DNA from: Casuarius casuarius | Taxonomy: Eukaryota; Chordata; Aves; Casuariiformes; Casuariidae | NCBI GenBank assembly: GCA_003342895.1 | Contig: PTFA01000111.1 | Location: 3,322,847 to 3,386,846, forward strand | Direction: 5' to 3' | DNA length: 64,000 nucleotides | Part shown: piece after piece, positions 14,801-29,104 of the stretch | Layout: each line of letters opens with the position of its first letter | Position numbering within the stretch: position 1 is the stretch's first letter | Made by a program: the position numbers and the translations under genes | Notes under the pieces: model-generated | Databases searched by the model: none | What the model was told of the DNA's origin: nothing | The model's input: only the letters and a program-made list of their open reading frames with translations

Positions 14801-16716
14801 TATTCGTTCTGACGATCTTTGAGTAGAGTAGAGGCAGCAGTCTGATGGACAGGCTTTGTTTCTTGCCTGCTGCCTGTTGCAGGAGGCCAGGCTTTCGGCT
14901 GAAGCATCANACCAGGGCTGCCCGTGACACCAGGGAAGCCTTGCTGTGAAGTCTGGCAGTGGGCAGGGAGCCTGCTCTCCNGGGCTGTTCGATACAGCAT
15001 GGGAAGGAGACAGGTCATGGCACGCTGGCTGCAGTTGGAGCTCAGCACTTGACATAGGGAATCTAGAAATCTCCGATACAAAGGTCTGAGGCTCCCATTC
15101 CCTCTTTACAAAGCTCCTGTCTTAGCTAGGAGTCATCCCACTCTGGTCAGCTTGAAAGTATGTATGCTTTGGGAGCTAGCATGCGTTTCCATGATCAAGT
15201 ATTTTGTTTAGAAAATTTATAACTATTATTTCAAATGTTTTCCAATTCTTCCTTCTGCTGAAAGGCCTGAAACGTTAAATTTTCTTTCTAAATTGGGAAA
15301 ACATTTTTTTCCAGAATTTTGGAGTTTCTTCCAAAATAAGTATTCAACGCTTAAATCAACTCCACTTCAAACACTGCAATCACTTTTCTGTCTGCCATTT
15401 GTGTCTGGGTGTTCCCATGGTAAAGTGATACCCCCTTCATTGATGAAAAAGTACTTTTTCCAAAGTGTCTCTTGAATGAATTGAATGTGGCAAAGTAACA
15501 AAATAAATGAGTAAAAAATATCCAAAATAGAGATTTATCAAATCTGATCTTGATGCATTAATTTTATATTTTATATATTAATAAACATGGTGTCAATCCG
15601 GTTTTTAGTCCAGAATTTCTGTTGCTACACCTTGAAAGGAAACATAATATTTATTTTTTCAGGCTCTTTGTTTTAGGAAAAAACAAACACACAAGTATTG
15701 TTCGGCTTCCAGAGTAATGTTACATGAGTAACTCATGTTCCATGAGTAATATTACCTTAACTGTAGAGAAAACGCTGGCATTAGGTAGGGGTTTTTTTCA
15801 TAATTATCTGCTATGAAGAACAAAACAATCCAGTGCATCCTTTCATTTCAAGCATTTATAGGAAGCTGGATTCCACATGGACACCATCTCAAGCTGAATC
15901 TCTGCAATANCCCTCTCACTTTTTCTACACTATCCCATGCACATCCATAGGTAACACAGACCTCTGGTGCAAGCCATCGCTGGGTAAGAGAGTACTACCC
16001 AGGTCCTCTGTGCTGCCTGAAAGTCCATTCCCAGTCCTTTCTAAACTGCTGGGCTTCTCACTGTTTCGCTAATTAAAGCTTTTTGCACAACTATGCAGTA
16101 GAGAAGGTAGACCACCAGGTAGAACATATCTGGACTTGGACCCCAGAGAGGACAAAGCTGTCACTCGGATCCCTTCCTGCAGTTAACTATAACCTGTTGA
16201 TGGCAAAAGTTGAGCTACCCTGCTGCACTGCTCTCTCCTCCATAGGCAGGGCTGTACAACAAAGTGCTATCAGCTAGTAAAAAAATAAAAGCTGCCCACA
16301 GAAACAACCAAGCGTCAGGTTCACTCAGCATCATCTGATAAACCCCTGGAACAGGTGATCAATATTCATCAGCATCACAGTTCCCCTGCTAGTGATGGTT
16401 AATGGGCTGATAATGCCATCTTCCTTGTAGCCAAATCCCATCACAGACCAGACAGCTGGAGCAAAAGGAGAAAACTTATCAGATCTGGCAGTAGACAGTT
16501 TAGGAGGCTAAAATTAACCTTGGACCATTCACAGAAAGAACTAATTGTTTGTGACTGCTAGATTCCTGCCAGTGGCAAAGGTTTATTGCTGCACAGATCT
16601 TATCCTGATACTAGTTCTGCATAAGAAAAAAAAGAAAATGAACAGGAAAAAAAATCGGGTTTTCTTTTAACCCCTCCTCCACAAAGAAATATTAATTAGT
16701 GTACATATGATGAAAA
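5834..16716. other. Intron-like or intergenic DNA
   Basis: No recognised repeat apart from short A or T runs (for example T-rich at 13309-13329). Open frames of 139-150 codons at 7576-7995 (minus) and 13250-13702 (plus) have no splice or family support. Confidence 0.4.
13816..14109 (+). CDS. Short ORF with downstream AATAAA, unrecognised, doubtful
   Basis: There are 97 codons from ATG to TAG. The second half (GKIIWLFETYQGKQVSKPYK, then a run ending LSKIKKCNED) looks more protein-like than most chance frames here. An AATAAA lies at 14136-14141, 26 bp after the stop, as expected of a last exon or a processed copy. I see no convincing acceptor in front of it, no signal peptide and no family resemblance. 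Such frames are common in AT-rich DNA, so a chance ORF remains the more likely explanation. Confidence 0.12.
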   Translation: MKITVELLTRNKWTHLQSRHQSFVMKVNIQETCSIKREVGSGSTGHPGKIIWLFETYQGKQVSKPYKGDMEVERIPPELLQYAFRNQLSKIKKCNED

Positions 16717-16740
16717 ATAAAGCTATAGCTATAGCTTTAT
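16717..16740. repeat. Perfect 24-nt palindrome
   Basis: The segment runs ATAAAG, CTATAG, CTATAG, CTTTAT and equals its own reverse complement over all 24 bases, with a tandem CTATAG centre. It could form a cruciform or be a dimeric binding site; no function is shown. Confidence 0.9.
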
Positions 16741-16818
16741 GTATTTGTGATATTGATTCACGTTGCTTCAGGTCTTCAGAACATATAGTGAATTCAAGAG
16801 TTTGACAGAGACTTAATT

Positions 16819-16834
16819 AAAAAAAAAAAAAAAA
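16819..16834. repeat. Oligo-A run
   Basis: Sixteen A in a row, with no retroelement recognised directly before it. Confidence 0.9.
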
Positions 16835-19800
16835 GCAAGGCCTGTCAGAAAAGCCTAAATCTGCTGAAAAACTTTTACTTTATGAAAAGCTCCAGTGACA
16901 TAATTTCCTCCCCTCTTCCCTCCAGGCAATACATAAGCTGGAAGCTGTTTATGGCTGAAGAGTCATCAGCTAAAACTCATGAAAACTCATGGAGTTACGA
17001 GTATCTTTACTTTTAGGCATACTGATGTCCTGCAGACATACTGTGTTTGCTGGAGAGCAAACTGTAGTACAAGTGAACCTGGAAACATGTGGCCCTGCAG
17101 CCAGGGCAGAGAAATACAGGCTGCTGCAAGAGAATTAAGACCTGGAGAACAAGTTTCCTTCAGAGAATAAGAACAAAAGTGGTGGAAGCAGAAGATGGGT
17201 TGGCAAGTAAGAGGAAGCCACAGCTAGCCCAACAGAAAGAGAAAGGCATGGACAGCCAAGGAACCCAAGCTAGCTGATATAGAGAAAATCAGAACCAGAG
17301 ATTTGCACCAGTACCAGGAAGAGGCCCATTTGTATAACCCTTATTAGGAAAAAGAAAAAGAAAATCTCACCACAGGAGCTAATTCCGAGAATACAAGAAA
17401 CTCAGAAACAGACTTGAAACTAACAGGATCTTGAAAATAGTAGGGAGGAACCTACTGAGTGTTCTTGGCAGCAGAACAAGCGTGTGTGCGCTATATTTAC
17501 ACTGGAATGGATAAAGGTTGTCTACATGAAGCTAGGACATGCAAAGAAGAGAAGGTTTAACTGATCTCTCTGGAATTTCTCCCATTCCTAGGGGAGAAAC
17601 ACAAAAGCATAGCAAGAAAAATTGAAAACGAACAGCTCAAGGACTGGTTATAATAAGGAATATTTGGAGACTTCCAGTTACATGTAGGCAATCAGATAAA
17701 AACACCTTTTCTTGAAAGATGGACAATATATGGGTGTTTAGGATACTGAGGCATGGTATAGATGCTTCAAAAGTCATGAAATGGAAGAAAGATATGAAGA
17801 GGCCTGGAAACACTTCTGAATCACCATGCATAGTGTTAAAACCCTGAAGAATAAATGAGGATTCAGTAGAAGATAAAGGGATATCAGAGGGTCCATAGGA
17901 AAGAATGCTAAAAGTGTTACTGAGACAATTCTGAGAATCAATGATAAACCCTCAGGGTAAGACATATATATGGATCCAGGATCTCTGTAATGTGACTGTA
18001 GAGATACATAACTACTGAAAGCTATGCCTTTTTGAAAGGTTTAAATTCCTACATGCACATTATAAAAAAGTGGAACCTGAGGTTGACAAATGTGTGAACT
18101 GCCAAAATCAAGCTGAATTACACATCACAGAAGACAGTAACACAAGCAGAAAAAGGTCTTCATCCACAAGAAACAAGGAAAATGAAGGAAATTAGTGTTG
18201 TTTGGTCCTAGAAGAGTGTACAGGAGTATTTTAAAGAAAGCAAATAAACTGTTAAGTGCATTCCCTTGTGTCCAGGGAGCTCGTCTGATAGCTGATTTTT
18301 TTCATGTTTCTCCCAGGAGATCTTTGTTATCTGGAAAAAGAATAAAATGATGACAAAGTCACCTAACAATACAACTTTCAGTGTTAAGTTAAACCATTTG
18401 CAACAGTGGCATTATCTCCACATCAGAAGAAACTTGGGCAGACTTGCAGCAAGGCAAGTTTGCAAACAAATGCCTAAGTTGCGTATGAAAGGCAGGGGCT
18501 CTTTAAAGCAGGTTTATTTCCCATGTCACTGACATGAGTGACTTACAACACACTAAAAAGAAGCGGAAGAGCAGAATTTCAGGATACTAATTCTTGTTTC
18601 TTGTGATAAATAGGCATTTGGGACCATTTATCTGCCAGCACAAACATCTCAACTGAAAGGTTTTTGATTGAAATAATTTCTTATATGGCCCAGTTACCAC
18701 CAGCAAGATTACTTTGCAGAGAGAGGTACCGTGCATTTATATTCCTTAGTATACCTCGAGAATCAAGCATTTTGGCCTTTTGCAACACTGTTATAACTTC
18801 CGTCTCTCACAAGCTCCAGCTCCAGCCCAAAGGTCATACTAGAAGGTGTTACATTAATAAAAATAATTCCCTGCCCGGACAGAAATATTATTATTATAAT
18901 ATTTTATGTTGACGGTAGTACATGAAATATGTAATAATTAAGAAAACTTAAATGGTTATATTCTGAAAACGCTTCAAGCTAGCTTCTTAACACTGGTGTG
19001 CAAAACAAAGTGATTAATAGCAAAAATTAAGGTACAGAGTTAATTCGAAAGTATTGATAAAGCAGAAGCTGAGATCGGATAAATACCTGTATTCAGGATA
19101 TAGGTAAGAAATATTTCCTCTATGGAAAACAACAAAGAGTATGAACTTTTTATCTAAAGAAAAGGCAGAGACCAAGCCATAGAGTACAGATTCCTTCAGC
19201 ATTGACATGGGATTGAGAAGCAGAGAAAGAGAAAAGTCCATTAAAAGGTTTGAAATACTTTGAGAAAAAAAATCATAACGTATTTCAGACCCTATATTTC
19301 CCCATTAAAAAAAAAAAAACCTCTAAAAAGAATTGTAATAAAAGAGTGAAACCACTCTAGAGGTGGCCAACAAAGCAACTAGCTATTCCTTAGCTATATT
19401 TTCTATGCTTATGAACTTGTAAGAAAGCTAAGAACTAAACTTTTCATAAGTCTGGTAAAAAGTAAGATATTTAGATGCTAGATACTTAACAAAGCCTGTT
19501 TCTTTAAACAATTAGCTCTGCTTCTTCTTTCTTGGTGGGACCATAAATAAGTTGTTTCTTGTTGTTAAGAGTACTTTGTATTCATGATTATGGTTATGAC
19601 AATGGTTGAGTTTTTGTTGATACTCAAACAAAGAAAAAACATATTTTCCATACTGACCCCAAATGATTTTTTCAAAATAGAATTTTGATCAGCAAAATTT
19701 TTAACTAAGGATGCTTTTGATGAAAACAAAGAACTAGTTTCATAATAGGTATCTAAATGAATGCCCTCAATGCTGGACTATATGATATTACATATTCTGT

Positions 19801-21270
19801 TCTGCTGAAACTTTTTAATTTTTCATTAAACATTTAACAGCAAATGGAACATGAACTGAAACACAAATCTCTCACCACCCAGGCAAGTGCTGCAACATCT
19901 CAGGCAGGCATCTCAGTTCTTTCTCTGGCCAATAAGTATTTGCTATTTCTTTCTCCTTCTGTTTTGCCTCCAAGTTTTTCTGTCTGACTTTTGAACATTT
20001 CTGGAGATGTTGCCTGGAAAAAATACCAGAGTGGTTTCTTTCAACATTTCTGATACATCATTTTATTTGGTCAAAACTATCTGGAAAATCTGACTAGAAT
20101 TTTAAAATAGCTTGAATCAATTGAAACAGTACTTTCAGGGCAAATAATTATAAAATCACACAGCTATGATTATGACAACTCACTTTTGCTGCTTTTGTTA
20201 TTTTCAATAGTATGTCCAAAAGTTCACAACTGTTCCTGAAAGAGAACGGAACAAAAATAACACTGAGAAGTTCATTTTGAAGTGCTCCTCCCACAAGTCN
20301 ATATTATTAAATGGTCAAAACAGACTATTTAACTATGTAACAGTGTTAGGAAAAAAATATTGCAAAACCAGTCTGGTATAGACTGTTTCAAAGCATGTGG
20401 TACATTGCAAATTGAATTAACTAACTTTATTTTCACTGTCTGCTATTTTTTTTCTGGTTCTGCTAAACCTTTGCTGGTTGACCAACTTAATGGCAAGCAA
20501 CTTAAGACATTCAAAAGGCAAAGTGCTAAGAACTGGTTGTCTTCATTTTCTTTATCTCTCATTATTCAAGTGTCTGCTTGTAATATTTAAATGGGTCACC
20601 AAGTCATAACATTCACTGCAGAAAGTCATTAGTGCTCATTATCTTATGACTGCTAGCGTGCTAGACAGGGCAAGCTTCATGCACAAGGTGCCAAGGAGGA
20701 CGGATTTAATGTGGGNGATAGCAAAAAAGAGGAAGAAGCGCTCTTTAACAGTCAAAGAAAATTACTCCTCCCATCCTACAAACAGCTTCCCCACTGCCCG
20801 TACATCCTTTGCAACTACAATCACCTACTGCCAGGATATAAACACTAAAATAATTTGAGGAGTTTCTCTGTTTTTCACATCCTGAGCTGGCAGAACAGAA
20901 GGCTTCCAGGCGTGCTGCAGTCTGGTTGGGAGTAGCTTGCAGCAGCAGCAGCAGTATATGGAGACATGCTTTTATTGACGCCTGTCCATCACAGAGCACT
21001 GTGATGTTCATTTTGTGACATTTGTTCAGATTTTCAGTCCTATTCCTTCTAAACCCTACGAAGACAAATAAAAACCAAGCAGCCCAGCAACAGCTGAACA
21101 GAATATCGCCTTGGTGGCATTTGTTTTCCTTTTACAGGATGTGTCATTTCTCCTGTCAGTGAGTATAAAGTTACCAAGCACATATTGACAATTCAGACTT
21201 CCACTGCACTAGCCAAATATGTTGCAAGATTTTTAAAGCATTCAACAAACTTTCTGCTCTCTGCCTCCCT

Positions 21271-21283
21271 CCCCCCCCCCCCC
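21271..21283. repeat. Homopolymer of 13 C
   Basis: An uninterrupted C run after a CT-rich lead. Long poly-C is uncommon in bird DNA and its length may be miscalled. Confidence 0.9.
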
Positions 21284-24200
21284 ATTTTGATTAAAATGCT
21301 AGCAGGTGCTACTATCAGGCATGTAGCTTAGTTGCAGCTAGGCACTGAATTAACCACAGTTACCTCATGGCACCAGGGACCCTTCCTTTAGCCCCTAATT
21401 GCATTTTGGCACTTAAACTTGCTAATATTGATTGGTGAAACATTTTCTGATAATTATGTGGAAACGTTTAGCTATGCACCTTAATGATATTACTGAAAAT
21501 ATTTTGTAGTTCATTTGGCCATCCTTTCATCTTGGCACTTAAAGGCTTCACCTTTGTGCAAAGAAGTTCACCTTCCACAGAAGACTCTGTAAGCTGACAG
21601 TTGCTAGCTACTTACACAGTTGAGTAATGTTCTGCATATAGCTTGTTTTGTTCTGGCAAATTAGATGATTTAAGGGTCTGAAAAGAAAACTAGATGCTTA
21701 AATATGTAGGTATATATCACTTACATGTAGGAATAAAAAACAAGAGCGGGTTATGAATAAAAAGAGGAGGAGGTGATAGTAAAATATATAAAACAATAGT
21801 ACTTCACTTTGACTTAGAATTATACATGTCTTTGTATTATTGTTATCACCTAGGATAACTGCATACAAAAAAAAATTACACCATGCTGAATAGATTAAGG
21901 TACTATAGTACAAAGTACCTGTTGCATCTAAAGTGCTCTCATTCATATTGGTTTGGAATCCTTCTGAGATATTTTGAATCCCACCACAACATACTGAAGA
22001 AATAACCATATTTCTTTGATATTTATACTGTGATACCAGCAAGAGACCACAATGATAAGAAAGAATCTATTGTTCTGGGAACTCTAGCCAGAGACCAAAT
22101 CACGAAAGAGTTAATCCTCTGTGTTTCATCATATCCTAATGCCTTGATGACAGTCCCCATCGGAAATGTTCATGTACATCCTTCTGCAGTTTCCAAAAGA
22201 CATGCTGTATGGGAAAAAGTTTCCTTAATTCAAATGACAGAAAAACAAAATTTAATTTATTTCAGTAAAAAATAAAAAGAATCCTCCAGGGCAAAAGATT
22301 TTTTTTTTTCTTTTGGAATGGAATTCCCTAGAACAGTGCAAAGAGCATCCTCAAGCTGCTGAGGATGTCTGGGATTAAAGAACGGTTTGAAGCTGTTTAC
22401 ACTAAAATGATCTAAGCAAAGAGTAGTGAATAGTGGATTTTAATGCTATGTTAAAGTATATGAGCTCTCATATAGATGCTTTATTCCAGCACTTTTATAG
22501 CATGTCTTTATTTTCTTTGTTCTATTTTATGTTAATAAAAAGACTTTTTTGTTGCATGGTAAGGTAATGAGAATCAGGAGAACATTTCTTGTGCTGCATG
22601 TTACTCAAATGTGAAATATGAGTTTTCTTTGCAGTTTTGCTTTAGGTGGGATGACATAGCAAAATACTGAAAAATGTTACGCATTAGAAAACACAGCAAA
22701 TTTCTTGACTGTTGAGATCCAGGCTTATAGCTGGGTAATGGCTGCTAGAAAGTAATGTTCACTGAATAACTATGGAAGACAGAAAGATCTTTCTTCTTCA
22801 CTTTTTGTAACTAGAAGGGGTACTTTTAAACCTGTATTTTAGGCATCTAGGCCACCCTTTTTTCTTAACAACAGAAAGAAATTGTAGGGAAATTCAGACC
22901 ATCAAACTNTGATACCTGCTTTTAATGACAGCTTTAAAGGAGCTTCTTTTTCTCATTGGCTAGAAAGGGAAACTGAATCTAATACTGGCTATTCACAGTA
23001 TAATGTTTAAGTTGTTGACAGTGTATACTTCATTAAATTAGTGCAGTTTTTAGTGCTTCTAAATGCAAAGTCTCAACAACAATACCTAGGGGATGCATTT
23101 TCATATTGTTGAGTCTGCATCCTGACAAAACTGCCAAGGAGTTCAGGAAAGGAGTCGGTGGGCCACCTCCACCTTCCTTGCACACAAACTGCCAAACCTC
23201 ATCCTCAGAGACTTCCTGCTGCTGCTGCTCCACATGGGAGTTTTGCTGGGAGAGCCTGGCAATCTAAGGTCTTTCATCCTAGTCCTTTTCAGTCAGTTTG
23301 CTGCAGAATGATAAAACAGCCTCCAAAATTGACCTTGCTTAATAAAGGTGCTCACACATTTCCTTCCTGTGGTGGAAGACAGAGGAATTTTTCCATCAGC
23401 TGTGCCCGCACAAGTACTAAACAGTGGGCTCTGGCAGCCACTGTCCCAACGTTGGCTTGGATGGCCTCGGACGCGAACAGAGGAAAAGCAAAGAATGCCA
23501 CTGCAACTCACAGGTTTTGTACCCGCTCAAATTTATTCCCCTCAGTTTCACAACAGTTTCAGCAACAGTGACTAGTAAAGCTGCACACTTATCAAAGAGT
23601 GTTTTTATTGGTCTTTAAGCTTCAGAAATCTTAAACAGCCCCAATTAAACAAACCTTATACAGTAAACATTTAGCATTGTGTATGTGCAGAAAGCTTCTT
23701 GCATATCTAATGAAACTGTGTGGAGCCATTTAGATGAATGTTCAGATTCTTTTCTGTAGATTGAGCATGAATCAATCTAAAAAGACCAACCATAATGGAG
23801 TCTTTTTTTCATTATTTCCACAAATAGTATCCTTTGAATACTCAGTGAAGTAGAGCTGATCTTTCTTTGAAGCAAATATGTCTCCTCAAGAAAAATAAAG
23901 TGCTGTGGAGCACTGCAAAACTATTTCCACAAAAGAAATAAGAAAGGAAGAAAGATGTAACTTTGACTTCTAACAGCAACGACTCGATATTTTATTTTGG
24001 GTATAAGCCCACTTCTCTCTCAGAAGCATCTAAGATCCTACTTGCTGTCAGGCCCTAGACCCCAGCTAGGCTAGACTCAGGTCAGGTCAGTGAGATCTTT
24101 GTTTTGTGTCACTGATATACTGATCTTGGCCTGGGAAGATAAATGGCTTCAAAATAACTTATCATGTTGCAAACTAGTGCAGATGTGAATGTGACAATGA

Positions 24201-27200
24201 AGCCATCTCACTCAGCTTTAGTTATTGCACACAGCCTAAATTAACATCTGGACTCTCTATAAACTCAGATATATCTACCAGCTCTGAAGGTGCTTATTGT
24301 TTCAACTAGTAGTAGAAGGAGCCTGACTGACTGTTTTGGAGGAGATGCTCAGCTTTCTGAGAAACTTAGGTTAGTGGAAATAAATACTGTCCTGAAACAA
24401 TTGCCATGAAAGTATGGAGGGAGAGAGAGTGAACAGATGTGAGTAACAAGAGAGAAGATGACAAATTTTGGTGTGTTGCCCATGTCTGACCAGTAATCTT
24501 TTGCTCAATTTCATTTTACCAGGTATAGGTCTTAGTGCATAGGAAAGAGGAGAAATATCCACTGATTCACATGAGTAATTTTCTTCGAGTGCAGAATGAC
24601 ACAGAGATCATTAGACCAGGATCTTCAGAGGTATTATGCTAGACACTCCCTAGTGATTTCGAGCACTGGGCAAATCCAAACATCTGTGAGAAGTAAGCAA
24701 CACACACTTGACACCCTCATGATACCAGTTTTTTTCTGGAGTCTGTTCCTATCCTTGAAACCAAGAGCAGTTATACTTTCAGCTCCTGTGAAAGAAACTT
24801 CAAGGTAGTAAAAATCAATCAAACGGTCTGCTGGGAGCCATTTATCTCTGGCGTTTGCCCATTTTTCAGGACAGGAACCAAGCCCTAGTTCTAGAATTTA
24901 TTTCTCTGCTACATATCCCTAGAGCACAGCCTCTCCAGCAGAATGGCTGTGGCAGGGCACTGTCTATGCAACCTTTTTCTTTTTTTCCCATTCTGTACAA
25001 AGGAGTTACTGAAACCATCTGAGTTGCAGAGATATCTGAGTTAGTTTTAATCTAGTTTATTACATCCTTCACAAATACCTACTTTGGGATCCCAGTGGGT
25101 CCTGTAGCCCATTCTTAGCCTTATGCTATTTTGGCTTCACCGTTGTCATGACCCAAGCTGGCTAATTTAAAACTGTCTCCATGAGCNGCAATTAATCTTC
25201 TAAGTTCTGACATAGGCATAACCTTAAAGGTAAGAGGGTTTTTGGCACCTATCCAAACCTTAGCCTCTTTACAGAAGAGGCTCAGTTTCTAGCTGCTGCA
25301 GTTCTGAGTTATGTGATGTGCCTGCCAACTAGAAGAGAAGACAGATCATGAAATGTAAGATTCCATTGTTAAAGAAATCCATACAACACTGCAACACCAT
25401 GCAGTGCACAAAAAAAATCAAATCTTGGTAAACAACAAGAAACCTAGGAGCTTCGCTGATCAATGTGAGTGGAAGTGATCAAACACTAAGATTGCAGTTA
25501 CTCTACACACTGCAGTCTTTATACTAAGTTTATTTGTTTGAGCATGCAAAAGGGCAGCAGTGGAAGAAAACCTAAAGAAAGCTGGATGAGAACTTCAGCT
25601 TGTTCATCAATAAAGTTCTCACCCCACTTTCTTCAGGTTTTCATCCACTGCTGCCCGTTGGCACATTAAAGCATACCAACTATTGGGCAAATGTTGAGGT
25701 TAAAGCTTTTTATGCTGAATGTTTAGATGCTAGATATTTATTAGATGAACAGGCTAAAGACATAACATTCAAATATTCAACCTGAAAAATTAACTGAGCT
25801 GAGGCAACACTTCTGGATAGCAGTCAGATGGAGGTTGCAGATCAAGGCTCCTCATATCACGTGCTATAAGAAGTTTTAAAATTCCACATACAACAAAAAA
25901 AAGTATTTTTCATAGGAGCATTTCCCTTGCAGCACGCTTTATCTACCATAACTTTCATTTCCATGTGTACTTATGCCCCTTTCAAATTTTTACAGAAGGT
26001 TTTTGTAACCCAAAATCTAACATGTGGCCACACTGGCAAATAACATCTTATGTGATATAACTCATACTACTGACTTTCATCTGCGAGGATTGCTAATTAT
26101 TATATGCAATGTGACTGAGGCATCAATTTATACTTGTGAGTTCCTTGTTTTAAAGAAGTAAAAACTAAGTGACAAAATCCGGTATTTTTAACTGTCAAAG
26201 ATATCCTGCTCATTATGGAATTGTTTGTAAGCTTAACTCCTGAGTTTAAATGGTAAACACATTTAAAAATAAAGTGTTTTCAGTCCTTCCCTAAACAAAA
26301 ATAACTATGCAGCCATAGTGGAATACCAGTAATCAATATTACCTTACACTCAAAAGATGGTTTTATGAGAGGGTATACTATATGAAGACCATGTGTATGC
26401 ATCAACTTTATCCACAGCTTCAGTATGTATTCAGTAGAGTATCACAGCAATGATGAACTCAAGCCACTCATTTTAACACTTTTGGCTCCCCCAGCATTTT
26501 CCAGGTTGAGCATCTTTTCATGTAGATCCCTTCCCTTCAGTTATGCAGAGTTGATAATACTAAAATGTCCTCAAGACGTCCAACCAGAGGCAGAGAATAA
26601 GGGCAGCAGCAAACCCTTTTTCAGAGTATTTCTCTTCTTGTTATTCCATGGGATGGAAAAAATTATTGAGAGGATGAAAAGCAACCAACTAAATGAACCC
26701 TTCTCCAAAACCCTAGCTTTTTTTTCATCTGTTGTTCATTTAAGTTAAACTTCTCTTCTCACAGCTTTCACAAGAAAAGGGTGGACCTCAGAATAGTCTG
26801 ATAAGTACTCAAGTACTTGTGGGTTTGTTCCCACCTGAGTGAGGATACCTTGTAACAAAAAAGTCTAAAAATATAAAATATATTGTACCTCCCCACAAAA
26901 CTGTACAACCTGAAGAAGATAAAAATTCACAGAACTAAAAAACAACGTAAATCAAAGACTTCATGCTTTTTAATGTTGGTATCAATTCATCTGCAATATA
27001 ATGAAAAGTTTGTGCATATTTATTTTTATTTTATTCAAACCAGTTGAGCACCCCTAACTCATACCACAGAGGATGAAGCTGATGGTGAAAGGACAGCTGG
27101 GTTGATTACTTCGCTTCATTCATAATGCAGTTTTCTCCCCCTCCCTACATGTGACACATCTCAATGATTTTATGTTCTTTCTCCCTTCCTCTAAATGTAC

Positions 27201-29044
27201 CAATGAAAATATCTTCCTCCTGGCTGAGCACACAGTTAATTTTAAATTAAACAGCTGTGTCCAGGCACAGTGCATATACATCACTGTTGCATAGCAAATG
27301 ACTTGTAACTGGAATACTAATGTTTGGGGTTTTGACCTCCAAATCGTTAATTAAAATTTATCTTAGTGACTAGCATGAGCTTGAAACCCCCAGTGATAAT
27401 GTGCAAAGCGGTTTTGCAGTTTGAGTCCAGTTCTCGATGCACAAGGATGGCAGTGCTCACCGCTGCACAAACGAACTGGGAGCTTTGTTGGAAGTTGCAA
27501 CAGGGAGATGTCGGAAGGTGTGAAGTAGCTGAGCCTGTGCTTTACTTTCACTGTGGACAACAAGCCTTTTGGGATTCAAGAGTCATTACTTTCTTGGATC
27601 AGTAATTGCAGACAAACTTTGAAAAAATGAAAGTTATAAAGTTATTTAGCAAGTCAGGCAGGAAAGGACTTTGAATATAGAATCCCACACACTATGATAA
27701 AAGAGCAGTATAAATTGGTGGCTGTGTTCTACATCATGCAGGCAGGTAACTGAGACCAAAACCTTGGGCTCTGAGGGAGGTAGCCTCCTGAAGCACTTCA
27801 GTTTCCTAGATATAATGGAGAAAGAAGTACCTCTGAAGGCCTACAGAGTGAGAGCCTCACCTGCCAAGCTGAGGCATTTAAGTCAGGTACCTCTCAAGAT
27901 ACCTCTTTACATGCAGGACTCGAAGAGATTGCTTCACCAGACTGCCAAATGTTAGGGCCGAGTTAGACACCTGAGTTGGACAGGCTGATTACTAGATTAT
28001 TTTTCCTTCCTACAAGCCTGTCGTACCCATTCCCTCATATGCCTGACAGGCTGACCTTGCTCACACTGCTGAATTACTGTGGCTGGATTCTTCACTGCCT
28101 CTGCTCTGCTCTGCTCTCCTTGTAGAGTAGCACACTGATGTGAAAAGGTACTTGTGAAAAGACAAAGCACTTATTGTCACATAATTTAAGTATTTAACAT
28201 TGAAATAGCCTTCATGAACATTTCAGATATCCAGATTGTATTGCATACAATTGTTTTCTGTAACATGCCCAAGAAACCAATGAATCAAGTATGTCATCCA
28301 CCTTTCCTCATGCCACGTTCAAGTTAAATTTACCTTTAATTCACCTGTGTGTACTGTAAAATAGTTTCACAATGACTGGGCACTAAACACTACTTAATTT
28401 AGGCATGCAGAACTGCAAATCACAAGAACAATGAATCACCGTTTATTTAAACCACAAAATCTAGCCGTGTTCTAAGAATAATTCAATCTGTCTATAAAAA
28501 GGATTGTCCACAAATAGCTTCTGCCCTCTATAATGTTTCTACTTGGCTGCAGTTCTCCAAGGACTGGTTCTTCCCTTCAGTCTCTTGAAAGTTCAATGAG
28601 AGAAAGGTGAAAAGAACTAGCAGTAGTCTAAATGATGAGGAAAACTTTGTTGTCTTTTATTTTTAAATCATTCATTTACATTCTCTTTTTTCAAGAAATG
28701 CTCCAAAACGTTGCGTTTCTCTGAAAGAAGTTTTGGGAATATGATCATGCATTTGCTTACTCCCTGACTTCATTTCTGTGTTTTCAAAGTCTTGCCTTAG
28801 GGCTAATTTATACCAATTTCAAGAAGAAGCATATTCTTCTGTGAAAAAAAAGTGTGGCAAGTACCTTTACTTTCAAATCTGATTTCTCATTAATCGTCAA
28901 ATCAGTTAGGAAAAAGTTAGACTGAAGAATGTAGGGTAAGTAAAGTTTTTAGAGCACATTTTGGAAGCCACTGTTATTAATATTTATTAATACCTTAAAT
29001 CTAGTCTCTAGTATTTGACAAATGTTATGTTTGCCGTTACCGTG

Positions 29045-29091
29045 TCCCCCTCCTTCCCTCCTTCCTTCCATACCTTCCTTCCTTCGCTCTG
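29045..29091. repeat. CCTT-rich pyrimidine tract
   Basis: Almost pure C/T with repeated CCTT units, ending near the low-coordinate boundary of the CR1 at 29105. Confidence 0.9.
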
Positions 29092-29104
29092 TATTATTTA
29101 CTCC

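Larger units (their letters stand above)
16741..29044. other. Intron-like or intergenic DNA
   Basis: AT-rich, with simple repeats only. No exon with both splice sites and a credible translation was found. Confidence 0.4.

Noticed and set aside
22347..22370. Hairpin CATCCTCA ... TGAGGATG
   Set aside because: An 8-bp stem with a short loop is too common to be meaningful alone.
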